Assembly: GCF_900168125.1 (NCBI RefSeq)
Contig: NZ_FUZF01000007.1
Span: 1 to 64,000 of the forward strand
Length of the DNA: 64,000 nucleotides
DNA from: Sphingobacterium nematocida
Lineage (GTDB): Bacteria > Bacteroidota > Bacteroidia > Sphingobacteriales > Sphingobacteriaceae
Reading direction: 5' to 3'
The notes under the pieces were generated by a model, which saw only the letters and a program-made list of their open reading frames with translations, was not told the DNA's origin and ran no database searches. Both the position numbers and the translations under genes were made by a program. Positions 10,344 through 19,106 of the stretch are shown piece by piece (positions within the stretch are counted from its first letter, which is position 1; every line of letters begins with the position of its first letter).

Positions 10344-10353
10344 TCTTAAAGTC

Positions 10354-12318
10354 ATGAAAAAAATATTTTTCTATACCCTTATAGGTTCCTTACTATTCAG
10401 CTCTTGCAACGAATTTTTAGATAGAGAGCCCTTAGGAGAAATTTCAACAGAAACCTATTTAAAAACGGATAATGATTTAGCCTCCTATGCAGCAGGCTTA
10501 TATACTCAATTACCATCACACACAGCTGGCGCTTATGGGCTAGGTACATTTGCTACCGACAATGGAACTGACAATCAGGCTGCTACCGCACCAAACACAG
10601 TTTTTGTGAAAGGCCAGACTCGCGTACCTAACACGGGGGGGGATTGGGATTTTTCAACCATCCGCTCCACAAACTACTTTATTAATACCGTAACCCCTCG
10701 TATCGAAAAAGGAGAAATATCAGGTAATGAAACTTTAATAAAACATTGCCTCGGAGAAGTATACTTCTTTAGGGCATTTACCTATTTTAATAAGTTAGTA
10801 AGCTTGGGGGATTTCCCAATCGTTACAGAAGCTGTTACAGACAATTATGAAGCTGTAGTTGAGCAAAGTAAAAGGAGGCCTCGTAATGAAGTTGCCAGAT
10901 TTATTTTAGCCGACCTCGATAAAGCTTTTTCATTAATGCAAGCGACTGCCCCTGCTCAGAACCGTTTAAGTAAAAACGTAGCTGCATTACTCAAAAGCAG
11001 AGTGGCACTATTTGAAGCGACTTGGGAAAAATATCATAAAGGTACTGCAAGAGTACCAGGAGGACCCGGCTGGCCTGGCGCTAACAAAGATTATTTGAAG
11101 GATTTTAGCATCAATATTGATCAGGAAATCCGATTTTTTCTAGAGCAGGCCAAGGAGTCAGCAAAAATTGTAGCTGAACAATATACTTTGGCTGCCAACT
11201 ATCAAAGCATGTTTAACAGTAATTCCTTGACAGGCAATTCAGAAGTTTTACTTTGGAGAGCGTACAGCACAAATTCTGAAATCAATATTTTCCACTATGT
11301 AGTCGGTAATATCCAACGAAATGGTGGTGGAAATACGGGCTTTACAAAAGATATAGTTGAATCACACCTTATGCAAAATGGCTTACCTATATACGCAAAT
11401 GGGTCTGGCTACCAAGGTGATAAAACTTATGCTAATACCTTCGCAAGTAGGGACCCAAGGATGGGATATAATATATTAAAAACCGGTGACCTATTGGCCG
11501 ATGACCCATCGTTCAATGAATGGGCGTTAAATGGCAAAGGCTACTTTTATAGACCTCCGATTGTAATCGGACTGGCAGAACTGAGGTCAACAACAGGCTA
11601 TTCATTGAAGAAAGGCCTGACGCCAGATGCTAATCAGGCCCCTACTAAAACCAGTACAATCGCGAGTGTGGTTTTCCGCGCGGCTGAAGCATACTTGAAT
11701 TATATAGAAGCCGATTTTGAATTAAATGGAGTACTAGATCAAAATAGTATAAAATACTGGAAGGCGATTAGAACGCGCAGCAACATGGATACGGACATTG
11801 ACAAAACAATTCAATATACCGATTTGTCTAAAGAAAACGACTGGGCAAAGTACTCCGCAGGTGTTATCATTTCTCCAACGTTGTATAATATACGTAGAGA
11901 ACGTAGAATCGAGTTCGCGGCTGAAGGTATGCGATGGAATGACCTTAAGAGATGGAGAGCGCTAGATCAGGTTAGTGAGTATCATGTTCAAGGATTTAAT
12001 CTATGGGATGAGAACTACAAACTCTATAGTAATCCAGAGCACAACATATCGCCAATACAGTTGATAGAAAACGGAAATGCCAATTCCAATGTATCTGCTC
12101 GCACAGATAGCAAATACCTCCGCATATACCGAGCTAACGCAGGAAATATAGCATTTAATGGTTACACGTGGAATCAAAATAAATATCTTAATCCGATAGC
12201 TACAACACACTTTAGATTAACAACCGCTGAGGCTGGTAATGAGGATTATTCAACCTCAAGTATTTATCAAAATCCAGGTTGGTCTACCGTGACCAATTCG
12301 GTTGCTGTTGGTGACTAA
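10354..12318 (+). CDS. SusD/RagB-family lipoprotein (PUL A)
   Basis: This 654-residue SusD-like surface lipoprotein pairs with the SusC just upstream. The start at 10354 (MKKIFFYTLIGSLLFSSC) gives a proper lipoprotein signal with lipobox FSSC. An upstream in-frame ATG at 10252 lies inside susC and is rejected. Family segments include LDREPLGEISTETYL after the lipid anchor, RVALFEATWEKYHKGT in mid-protein and RRERRIEFAAEGMRWNDLKRW near the C-terminus. The KYHKGT motif recurs in the SusD proteins of PULs B and C, marking the three as close paralogues. A perfect hairpin follows the stop, then the fucosidase gene. Confidence 0.94.
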   Translation: MKKIFFYTLIGSLLFSSCNEFLDREPLGEISTETYLKTDNDLASYAAGLYTQLPSHTAGAYGLGTFATDNGTDNQAATAPNTVFVKGQTRVPNTGGDWDFSTIRSTNYFINTVTPRIEKGEISGNETLIKHCLGEVYFFRAFTYFNKLVSLGDFPIVTEAVTDNYEAVVEQSKRRPRNEVARFILADLDKAFSLMQATAPAQNRLSKNVAALLKSRVALFEATWEKYHKGTARVPGGPGWPGANKDYLKDFSINIDQEIRFFLEQAKESAKIVAEQYTLAANYQSMFNSNSLTGNSEVLLWRAYSTNSEINIFHYVVGNIQRNGGGNTGFTKDIVESHLMQNGLPIYANGSGYQGDKTYANTFASRDPRMGYNILKTGDLLADDPSFNEWALNGKGYFYRPPIVIGLAELRSTTGYSLKKGLTPDANQAPTKTSTIASVVFRAAEAYLNYIEADFELNGVLDQNSIKYWKAIRTRSNMDTDIDKTIQYTDLSKENDWAKYSAGVIISPTLYNIRRERRIEFAAEGMRWNDLKRWRALDQVSEYHVQGFNLWDENYKLYSNPEHNISPIQLIENGNANSNVSARTDSKYLRIYRANAGNIAFNGYTWNQNKYLNPIATTHFRLTTAEAGNEDYSTSSIYQNPGWSTVTNSVAVGD

Positions 12319-12321
12319 TTA

Positions 12322-12359
12322 AAATACATTCACCTTAAATAACTAGGGTGAATGTATTT
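12322..12359 (+). terminator. Inverted repeat between susD and the fucosidase gene
   Basis: AAATACATTCACC (12322-12334) pairs perfectly with GGTGAATGTATTT (12347-12359) around a 12-nt loop, four bases after the susD stop. The 3' arm ends in TTT followed by an AT-rich run, so it may terminate part of the transcripts or protect the susCD mRNA 3' end. This would set enzyme genes at a lower level than the transporter. Function is inferred from position and structure. Confidence 0.6.
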
Positions 12360-12377
12360 ATACATTTTTAAAATAAT

Positions 12378-13787
12378 ATGATGAACTTTAGAAAACTGCT
12401 GTACCAATTCACTTTTTTACTGTTAACTTGTACCCAAGCTATATCCATAAATGCTCAAAATCTAGTAGTACCCAATGCAAGACAGGTCGCTTGGCAACAA
12501 GCGGAATTGGGTGTTGTATTTCATTACGATCTACATGTTTTTGACGGTAAAAAATACAGTCAAACGCGTAATAGGCTGGAGCCCATGCCTGATATTCAAA
12601 TTTTTAATCCAGAAAAATTAAATGTAGAACAATGGGTACTGAGTGCAAAAGCAATGGGGGCTAAATTTGCTATTATTACAGCCACGCACGAAACAGGATT
12701 TGCTATCTTCCCTTCAAAATACAATCCTTACAACGTAAGCCAACTTAGTTTTAAAGACGGTAAAGCAGATCTACTTAAGGATTTTGTTGAAGCTTGCAGA
12801 AAACATGGAATAAAACCTGGTGTATACGTAGGCATTAGATGGAATAGCTTCTTTGGTGTACACGATTTTAAAGTGGATGGAACAGGACAGATGCAAAAGA
12901 ATCGTCAAGAGTATTATAATCGTATGGCCGAAGGTATGGTACAGGAAATATGCACAAACTATGGTGAATTGTTCGAAATTTGGTTTGACGGGGGAGCAAG
13001 CCACCCTGATAAAGGAGCTCCTAATGTACTGCCTATTGTGCAAAAATATCAACCAAACTGTCTATTCTACCATAACGACCAATTGGCTGAGGCTAGATGG
13101 GCAGGATCAGAATCGGGTACAGTTGGCTACCCTAATTGGTCAACATTTACCTACAACTTTACCGGCTCGGGAGAGTCTGCACCTAAGCCCATATCGGAAA
13201 ACAATTACTACTTACTTAAACATGGAGATCCTGAAGGAAAATACTTCGTACCAGCCATGTCGGACGCTCCCCTACGCGGTGCAAATGGTAGACATGAATG
13301 GTTTTGGGAGCCAGGGGATGAAAACTCGGTATATCCGTTAAACGAATTAGTCGACATGTACTGCAAGTCTGTAGGACGCAACTCCACGCTTATCATGGGA
13401 ATTACGCCAGATAACACCGGATTGGTACCCAAAGGTGATGCTAAACGGATGGAAGAGTTCGGAGAAAAGATCAAAACACTATTTGATATTCCATTAGCAA
13501 AAACACAAACAGAAGGTAAGCAAGCTAGGCTTCAGCTCAAGGGCAACAAAGCGGTGAACTATATCATGATTCAAGAAGATATTGCGTTAGGACATCGTAT
13601 TTCAGAATTTATTGTAGAAGCTAAAATCGGTAAACAATGGAAAGAAATTGACAGAGGAACGGCTGTGGGCCACAAATACATTAAGAAGCTCGCACAAACG
13701 TGCAACGCAAAAGAGTTTAGGTTAACCGTATTGCAAGCTAAAGCAACTCCTAAGATTATAAACTTCTCAATTTACGATACAGAATAA
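12378..13787 (+). CDS. GH29 alpha-L-fucosidase, secreted
   Basis: A retaining alpha-L-fucosidase that would remove terminal fucose from a glycan before uptake, or in the periplasm. A signal peptide (to about residue 27, INAQ) is followed by the (beta/alpha)8 catalytic domain. This contains the N-terminal ELGVVFHYDLHVF segment, the ITATHETGF loop and the catalytic nucleophile Asp204 in EIWFDGG. RNSTLIMGITPDNTGL follows near the end of the barrel and matches GH29. The acid/base is less certain; the HEWFWEPGDE loop (near 310) is a candidate region. The C-terminal ~100 residues form a small beta domain. Its stop overlaps the sulfatase ATG by one base, so the two are translationally coupled. Confidence 0.9.
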   Translation: MMNFRKLLYQFTFLLLTCTQAISINAQNLVVPNARQVAWQQAELGVVFHYDLHVFDGKKYSQTRNRLEPMPDIQIFNPEKLNVEQWVLSAKAMGAKFAIITATHETGFAIFPSKYNPYNVSQLSFKDGKADLLKDFVEACRKHGIKPGVYVGIRWNSFFGVHDFKVDGTGQMQKNRQEYYNRMAEGMVQEICTNYGELFEIWFDGGASHPDKGAPNVLPIVQKYQPNCLFYHNDQLAEARWAGSESGTVGYPNWSTFTYNFTGSGESAPKPISENNYYLLKHGDPEGKYFVPAMSDAPLRGANGRHEWFWEPGDENSVYPLNELVDMYCKSVGRNSTLIMGITPDNTGLVPKGDAKRMEEFGEKIKTLFDIPLAKTQTEGKQARLQLKGNKAVNYIMIQEDIALGHRISEFIVEAKIGKQWKEIDRGTAVGHKYIKKLAQTCNAKEFRLTVLQAKATPKIINFSIYDTE

Positions 13788-15280
13788 TGAAATTTAGATT
13801 AAAACTTGCCTTTATAGGCATGTTGCTGGCAACATCATCCTTTGCCCAAAAGAAACCTAACATTATCGTCTTTATGGTGGATGATATGGGATGGCAAGAT
13901 ACTTCTTACCCTTTCGATAGTATTGCAAGTGCATTCAACAAGATTTACAATACACCAAATATGGAGCGTATGGCTAAAGAAAGCATAGCCTTTACTAATG
14001 CCTATAGTACGCCTGTATGTACCCCATCCCGAGTGAGCCTAATCACGGGGATGAACGCCAGTCAACACCATGTCACCAATTGGACGGCTCCAATGAAGGA
14101 TCGACCTACGGGTAGAAAAGATGATGAGTTGCAAGAGCCGATCTGGAATCATAACGGCTTAAGTCCAATAGCTGGAATAGCCAATACCATTCATGCAACC
14201 TCTCTTTCTCAAATCCTGAAGGACAACGGATACTTCACCATTCATGCTGGTAAGGCACATTGGGGATCTGCTGGCACTCCGGGATCTAACCCCTATTCAT
14301 TGGGTTTTGTCGTCAATATAGCAGGTACCTCTACCGGAAGACCGGCAAGTTATTGGGGAACTCAAAATTTCGGACGAAATGAAAAAGACTATCATGGTGT
14401 TGAAAACCTGCAAGAATATTTTGAAGATGATATCTACCTGACCGAAGCGCTGACTAGAGAGGCTATCAAGACACTAGACTACCCTATTGATAATAAGATT
14501 CCTTTCTTCTTAAACCTTGGCCACTATGCTATCCACGACCCTTTAATGGAAGACAAACGATACTACCAAAAATATATCGACAGGGGAATTAGTAAAAATG
14601 AAGCAAAATACGCATCTATGATAGAGGGGATGGATAAAAGCTTAGGCGATGTATTAGATTATCTTGCTTCTAAAAAGGCATTAGACAATACATACATAGT
14701 TTTTATCAGTGACAATGGCGGTCTAAGTCTAACGTATACTAGAGATGGCATGGAGCACACACACAATAAACCTTTACGATCGGGCAAAGGTTCGATCTAT
14801 GAGGGAGGAATACGTGTTCCGCTGCTCATCAAAGGGATTAAAGGGAATATAAAAGGACGGAGAGAGAATTCTCCTGTCATTATTGAAGACATATTCCCTA
14901 CTGTACTGGATATGGCAAACATCAAAAATCCTACAGTCATACAACATATTGATGGAAAATCTCAAATCAACAGACTGCGCAAGCATATCGAACCAGATAC
15001 GACTAGAGATTTGATATTCCATATACCAAATAAATGGATTGATGGGGACGGCGATGGATTTAACTACCGATCTGCAATCCGTAAAGGGGATTTTAAATTG
15101 ATCTATTCCTATAGGTCGAATAATTACGAACTTTATAATGTAGAAAAGGATTTAGGAGAGCAACACAACCTAATTGATGACAATAGATATGATAAAATAG
15201 TTGAAGATCTAAAAAACAGATTGGACGCTGCTCTTAAAAAATATAATGCTCCGGTACCCGTAAAAATAAGTTCCAAATAA
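13787..15280 (+). CDS. S1-family sulfatase (formylglycine-dependent)
   Basis: This 497-residue secreted arylsulfatase-type enzyme hydrolyses sulfate esters. After a signal peptide (to SSFAQ, about residue 21) come the metal-binding NIIVFMVDDMGWQD stretch (Asp32, Asp33) and the modification motif CTPSR. Cys78 of that motif would be converted to formylglycine. Further metal and active-site segments are HAGKAHWG and FISDNGGLS. No sulfatase-maturating enzyme is present in this window, so it must be encoded elsewhere. Coupling to the GH29 gene suggests a sulfated, fucosylated substrate. The sulfated sugar and carbon position cannot be read from the sequence. Confidence 0.92.
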   Translation: MKFRLKLAFIGMLLATSSFAQKKPNIIVFMVDDMGWQDTSYPFDSIASAFNKIYNTPNMERMAKESIAFTNAYSTPVCTPSRVSLITGMNASQHHVTNWTAPMKDRPTGRKDDELQEPIWNHNGLSPIAGIANTIHATSLSQILKDNGYFTIHAGKAHWGSAGTPGSNPYSLGFVVNIAGTSTGRPASYWGTQNFGRNEKDYHGVENLQEYFEDDIYLTEALTREAIKTLDYPIDNKIPFFLNLGHYAIHDPLMEDKRYYQKYIDRGISKNEAKYASMIEGMDKSLGDVLDYLASKKALDNTYIVFISDNGGLSLTYTRDGMEHTHNKPLRSGKGSIYEGGIRVPLLIKGIKGNIKGRRENSPVIIEDIFPTVLDMANIKNPTVIQHIDGKSQINRLRKHIEPDTTRDLIFHIPNKWIDGDGDGFNYRSAIRKGDFKLIYSYRSNNYELYNVEKDLGEQHNLIDDNRYDKIVEDLKNRLDAALKKYNAPVPVKISSK

Positions 15281-15376
15281 ACGATTTTTAGACATTATCA
15301 ATTAATGAAGATAAATGATTCAAAGTCTCTTTCTCTTCGTCTTGCTTTAATTAAAATCGTTTCAATGATATCAAAA

Positions 15377-15410
15377 TAAAAAGGGAGTTCAAATTTGAAC
15401 TCCCTTTTTA
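15377..15410. terminator. Bidirectional terminator, 34-bp perfect palindrome
   Basis: TAAAAAGGGAGTTCAAA (15377-15393) is followed directly by its exact reverse complement (15394-15410). Each arm supplies a T-tract for one strand. It lies between the + strand sulfatase and the convergent - strand GH16 gene, so it can terminate both operons. Confidence 0.85.
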
Positions 15411-15422
15411 TTTTATAACGTA

Positions 15423-17288
15423 TTAGTAGAAATACATGTTATTATGTGTGTAAGCACTTTTACGATCGCCTATACTATAATTGGCATTCGTGTAGTAACG
15501 AATCCAATCTAGCTCCATCCGCGGAGTGCGGCTATTGGTTTTGCTATCGTTAAATAATATATCCGCAAAGCCAGAATCCCAACCTGAAGGAACCGGGCTA
15601 CCTAGCCCCCACTCACTTGGCGCGCCCATCGTCAATAAGAAATGTAATCCCTCAGGATTGATGGTCTTATCAAAAGGCCATAATGCTGGATTTTTCATAT
15701 CCGACTTACGTAATGTCACATTCTTTTGTCCATTAATACCCATATGAATCGTATTGGCATCCACCAGCTCTACCCAATAGATATTCCATTCATTCATTTT
15801 ACTGATGGTACCACTGTAATGCGGATTAAAATCGGCTACTCCTTGATCGGCCAGATGGAAGGTTTGAAATGCTACATTTGTACCCGTCTTAGGCCCTACC
15901 GGGTTTTCCAGAATATCAATTTCTCCGTAGGATGGCCAGCTGAGCTTATTTTGCGCATTGCCCTGCAACCAGATGGCACAGTTGAATCCGTTCTTTTCGC
16001 CCCGGATTCGAGCACGTACTTCGATACGCATACCGGGATAGATGCGCGTATGCTGTGGTGCGAAAGTAACATTTGCCCCATTATTATCAGCAAACTTGGA
16101 CGAATAAAAGGCTGCTGTACCATAAGCACGCGCACCCGATGCCCCACCACTTGCTGTAGCACTCTCTTTTACTGCCCACATTTTCATAATACCATCCGGT
16201 GTAATGGTAGAATACTTTTCGTTATTGACTGCCATTACTGTCTGCACTAAAGCTGTATTTTGTGCAGCAAATCCCTTCGGCACATAATTGCCGAATGCAT
16301 TCGGAACGACAGCCGATGCATAAGCTGCCGGGATAGCATGAAATTCCATCGCATTATAGAAGTTCCAACCGGCTAATTTCGGATGTGGATCGCCTAAACG
16401 TATCTCCCGCAACTCTTTGTCGTACCAGCCCTGCACAGCAGTCTTATTCTGAGGCGACATAAAAGGAATATCAGGATTATCATAAACCCAGCGCTCATCT
16501 ACTGATAGGTCTCCCAATGGCGCATCGATATCGCGCTTTAGTATCTGGATTTCATTCTCGTATAATGGATGTATACTGGAACTTCCGACCAGCTGTAAGG
16601 TTAAATTCGTATTGCCCGTATAGATGAGGTCTTTCTTCAACAGTACAGCAGTGCTTTCTACCGTAGTAGCTCCGGCAGGAATGATCAATTTTTCAACCAA
16701 TCCTTCGTAATTGCCCTCTTCGCCAGCTTTAGCCTGTACCTGAACGGTTACAGCTTCTTTTGCTGGTGCACCGATGCTTGCTGTCAAAATAAATGACTCA
16801 CCCTCCCCTACCTCTTTATCGGGGTTATTCTTCAGCCCGACGACGGTATAATGATAATCGGAAACCAACACCGACTGTGTTGAACCGTTTACTTTATAAC
16901 CTCTGACAAAAGCAGTTAAATCAAAGTCGTAATTACGATCGATACCCGTTTTCTTGACAGGTATCTGCAAATGCACTTGACGCTCGCCTGCCGGAAAGAT
17001 GATCTTTTCAGGGAATGACTCGAAAACTGTGGCAGCTACGTTGGCAGAACCCGCTTTGGCCGATAAATAGATATCAAACTCCTCGTTGCTACGGAGCTCG
17101 GGATCGTCCACGAAAATATCTATTTCCAGAATATCACCCATGACCAAACTTTGGCTGCTTAGCTTAACGACCAAAGGAACAGGTTTGGGCAGCGGATTTA
17201 ATAACTCGTCGCTACACGATTGAAATATAGCTACCCCCCCAATGAAGAGGATAGCCAAAAATATGAGGTATGTAATTCTTGATTGCAT
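15423..17288 (-). CDS. GH16-family endo-glycanase lipoprotein with N-terminal Ig/Calx-beta-like domains
   Basis: This 621-residue cell-surface lipoprotein (lipobox FQSC, Cys25) has two beta-sandwich segments at about 35-255 that resemble Calx-beta or Ig spacers. A jelly-roll GH16 domain follows at about 290-615. The GH16 signature is intact: YGEIDILE with Glu456 (nucleophile), Asp458 and Glu461 (acid/base). The WLQG segment before it fits a substrate cleft. GH16 enzymes cut beta-1,3 or beta-1,4 linkages inside glucans or galactans. In mucin PULs they act as O-glycanases at Gal-GlcNAc, which fits the linked GH20 and sulfatase genes. An agarase-like or laminarinase-like role is the alternative. 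It ends the PUL B operon, 10 bp after susD. Confidence 0.85.
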   Translation of the reverse strand: MQSRITYLIFLAILFIGGVAIFQSCSDELLNPLPKPVPLVVKLSSQSLVMGDILEIDIFVDDPELRSNEEFDIYLSAKAGSANVAATVFESFPEKIIFPAGERQVHLQIPVKKTGIDRNYDFDLTAFVRGYKVNGSTQSVLVSDYHYTVVGLKNNPDKEVGEGESFILTASIGAPAKEAVTVQVQAKAGEEGNYEGLVEKLIIPAGATTVESTAVLLKKDLIYTGNTNLTLQLVGSSSIHPLYENEIQILKRDIDAPLGDLSVDERWVYDNPDIPFMSPQNKTAVQGWYDKELREIRLGDPHPKLAGWNFYNAMEFHAIPAAYASAVVPNAFGNYVPKGFAAQNTALVQTVMAVNNEKYSTITPDGIMKMWAVKESATASGGASGARAYGTAAFYSSKFADNNGANVTFAPQHTRIYPGMRIEVRARIRGEKNGFNCAIWLQGNAQNKLSWPSYGEIDILENPVGPKTGTNVAFQTFHLADQGVADFNPHYSGTISKMNEWNIYWVELVDANTIHMGINGQKNVTLRKSDMKNPALWPFDKTINPEGLHFLLTMGAPSEWGLGSPVPSGWDSGFADILFNDSKTNSRTPRMELDWIRYYTNANYSIGDRKSAYTHNNMYFY

Positions 17289-17298
17289 GGGATAAAAT

Positions 17299-19095
17299 TT
17301 AATTCCACTTAGGATTTTGCTTTAACTTCTTATTTAACGAAAGCTCTTCGGGAGGTACCGGAAGTAAATAGTCTCGATTTTCTTTAAACTGATACCCCCC
17401 TGGCAATAATTGTTGAAGCGGGTTCATCCAGCCTTGCGCATCTACTAAAACGCGCGCTAAGATATCGGCATCTTTACCCGGAAAGGATTTGTATAGTACC
17501 CCATCTTTTCCAAAATAAGCTCCTCTACCCGTCTTGCCCTGAACGACACTATGCCCACGCCAGCGTAATAGGTCTTGCAAACGGTAACCTTGTAGTGCTA
17601 ATTCGGCCCGTCTCTCTCTCCGTATCTCTTGCATATTGGCCGTGAGTGGATATCCAAAATTGGTAAAATTTGGATCCAATAATGCGGGCTTTATATAAGC
17701 AACACCTGCACGTTCGCGCAACAAGCGCAGTGTTTTGTTAAGCACAGCATCATCACAGCGTCCCAGCTCTTCGGCTGCTTCAGCATAGCTAAGCAACGCC
17801 TCGGCATAACGTATTAGCGTGAACGCATTTTCACCGTTACCGGATACAAAGTTCTCGTCGACACCGAGACGGATATGAAATCCCGTCACGTTGCGCCCCT
17901 GACCATCGCCTCGTAGATAGGGCGGATTTATTATATCTTTCTCTGCTTCTGTATATTCCTTTACAACCAATGGCTTAGCACCGCTAGCAGCTGATTTGAA
18001 CTTGGTATTGCTATGCATTACCGTTGCTAGAAGCCTGGCGTCCCGCCCAGCAAACATGGTATTAAAGTCTTTGTATTTGGCATCGTTTGGATCGATAAAA
18101 CTTCCATCCGTATTTAAATAGTTATTGACTAGTGATAAGGAAAGTCCTGCTGGCCCTTCCTGATCCACAACACCGGTACCTAACAAGCCTGTTAATGCAT
18201 GAAATACGCCCGTAGAACTGGAGTACTGCCTCCAAAAAACAGCCTCACTGATATTGGAAAGGTCTTTAAGGTTAAAAAGCTGACCAAAAACAGCCTCTTC
18301 GCTGGTGACCGTCTGGTCTTTACGCTGTAACTGTAGGCTATTTAAAGCAAATAATTCATCGCCCCATTGCATAACCTGCTCCAGAAAATATGTGGACTGG
18401 TTATCTTTTGCGTCAAACTCGGTACCTTTATGGTACTTCTGCCAAGTACCCTCATGTAAAGCTACACGCATAGCCAAAATGGAAGCGGCCTCTTTAGATA
18501 TACGTAACCCTTTGTATCGAGAACGTGGATGTAAGAATTCTTTTGCACGCTGCAAGTCGGCCAAGATAAATTTGGCCATCTCGGTACGGTCTGCAGCTTC
18601 TATCTGCAACCCTTCTAAGGTAGCGCGATCGTCCCAAAGGGTATCCATGATGGGCACTCCACCAAAACGAGTCAATAGGTAATAATGCCAATAGGCACGT
18701 AAAAAGTAAGCTTCGCCTTTAAAAGATAAAATATCGGCTGTTTCTAGCTCGGGTTTAATTTTGTAGTAGTCGAAAAAGTAATTTATGTTACGTAGATTTT
18801 GATAGGCTACGGTCCAATCGCTGCCACCATCAAATATAGGTAGCTCGCCATTGAGACGCTTATCATAATTTTCAGCCAATATATTGTCCGAGTTTTTCTC
18901 CTCGCCACGTGCACCCATACCGAACTTAGGTAAAGACGGCAATACGGTATACAGTCCGTTGATATAGTTTAACACTTGTGGCTGCCCTTGCAGAAAATTT
19001 TCACTATTAGGCATAGTCAACGGCTCGCGGTCCAAAAAACCGGAACAACCGCTCAAAAATAAACTCACAAGAATGGGTATAAATATTTTTTTCAT
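17299..19095 (-). CDS. SusD/RagB-family lipoprotein (PUL B)
   Basis: This 598-residue lipoprotein has the lipobox LSGC near residue 17, followed by GFLDREPLTMPNSENFL. Mid-protein RVALHEGTWQKYHKGTEF is nearly the same as in the PUL A SusD. The C-terminal EIRRERRAELALQGYRLQDL and DYLLPVPPEEL are SusD-typical. It should bind released oligosaccharides on the surface and lid the SusC encoded 11 bp upstream. GH16 follows 10 bp downstream, indicating one transcript. Confidence 0.95.
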   Translation of the reverse strand: MKKIFIPILVSLFLSGCSGFLDREPLTMPNSENFLQGQPQVLNYINGLYTVLPSLPKFGMGARGEEKNSDNILAENYDKRLNGELPIFDGGSDWTVAYQNLRNINYFFDYYKIKPELETADILSFKGEAYFLRAYWHYYLLTRFGGVPIMDTLWDDRATLEGLQIEAADRTEMAKFILADLQRAKEFLHPRSRYKGLRISKEAASILAMRVALHEGTWQKYHKGTEFDAKDNQSTYFLEQVMQWGDELFALNSLQLQRKDQTVTSEEAVFGQLFNLKDLSNISEAVFWRQYSSSTGVFHALTGLLGTGVVDQEGPAGLSLSLVNNYLNTDGSFIDPNDAKYKDFNTMFAGRDARLLATVMHSNTKFKSAASGAKPLVVKEYTEAEKDIINPPYLRGDGQGRNVTGFHIRLGVDENFVSGNGENAFTLIRYAEALLSYAEAAEELGRCDDAVLNKTLRLLRERAGVAYIKPALLDPNFTNFGYPLTANMQEIRRERRAELALQGYRLQDLLRWRGHSVVQGKTGRGAYFGKDGVLYKSFPGKDADILARVLVDAQGWMNPLQQLLPGGYQFKENRDYLLPVPPEELSLNKKLKQNPKWN

Positions 19096-19106
19096 GTCGT
19101 TTGCTA

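Noticed and set aside
10252..10353. In-frame ATG 102 bp upstream of the PUL A SusD start
   Set aside because: It lies inside the end of susC, and the added residues precede a perfect lipoprotein signal peptide that begins at 10354.
12853..13341. Second open frame of 162 codons on the + strand inside the fucosidase gene
   Set aside because: It overlaps a well-conserved GH29 frame, has no signal or family motif, and its composition reads as a frame shadow.
15726..16250. Open frame of 174 codons antisense to the GH16 gene
   Set aside because: Opposite strand of a coding region with intact catalytic motif; the translated product is Cys/Ile/Thr-rich with no recognisable domain.
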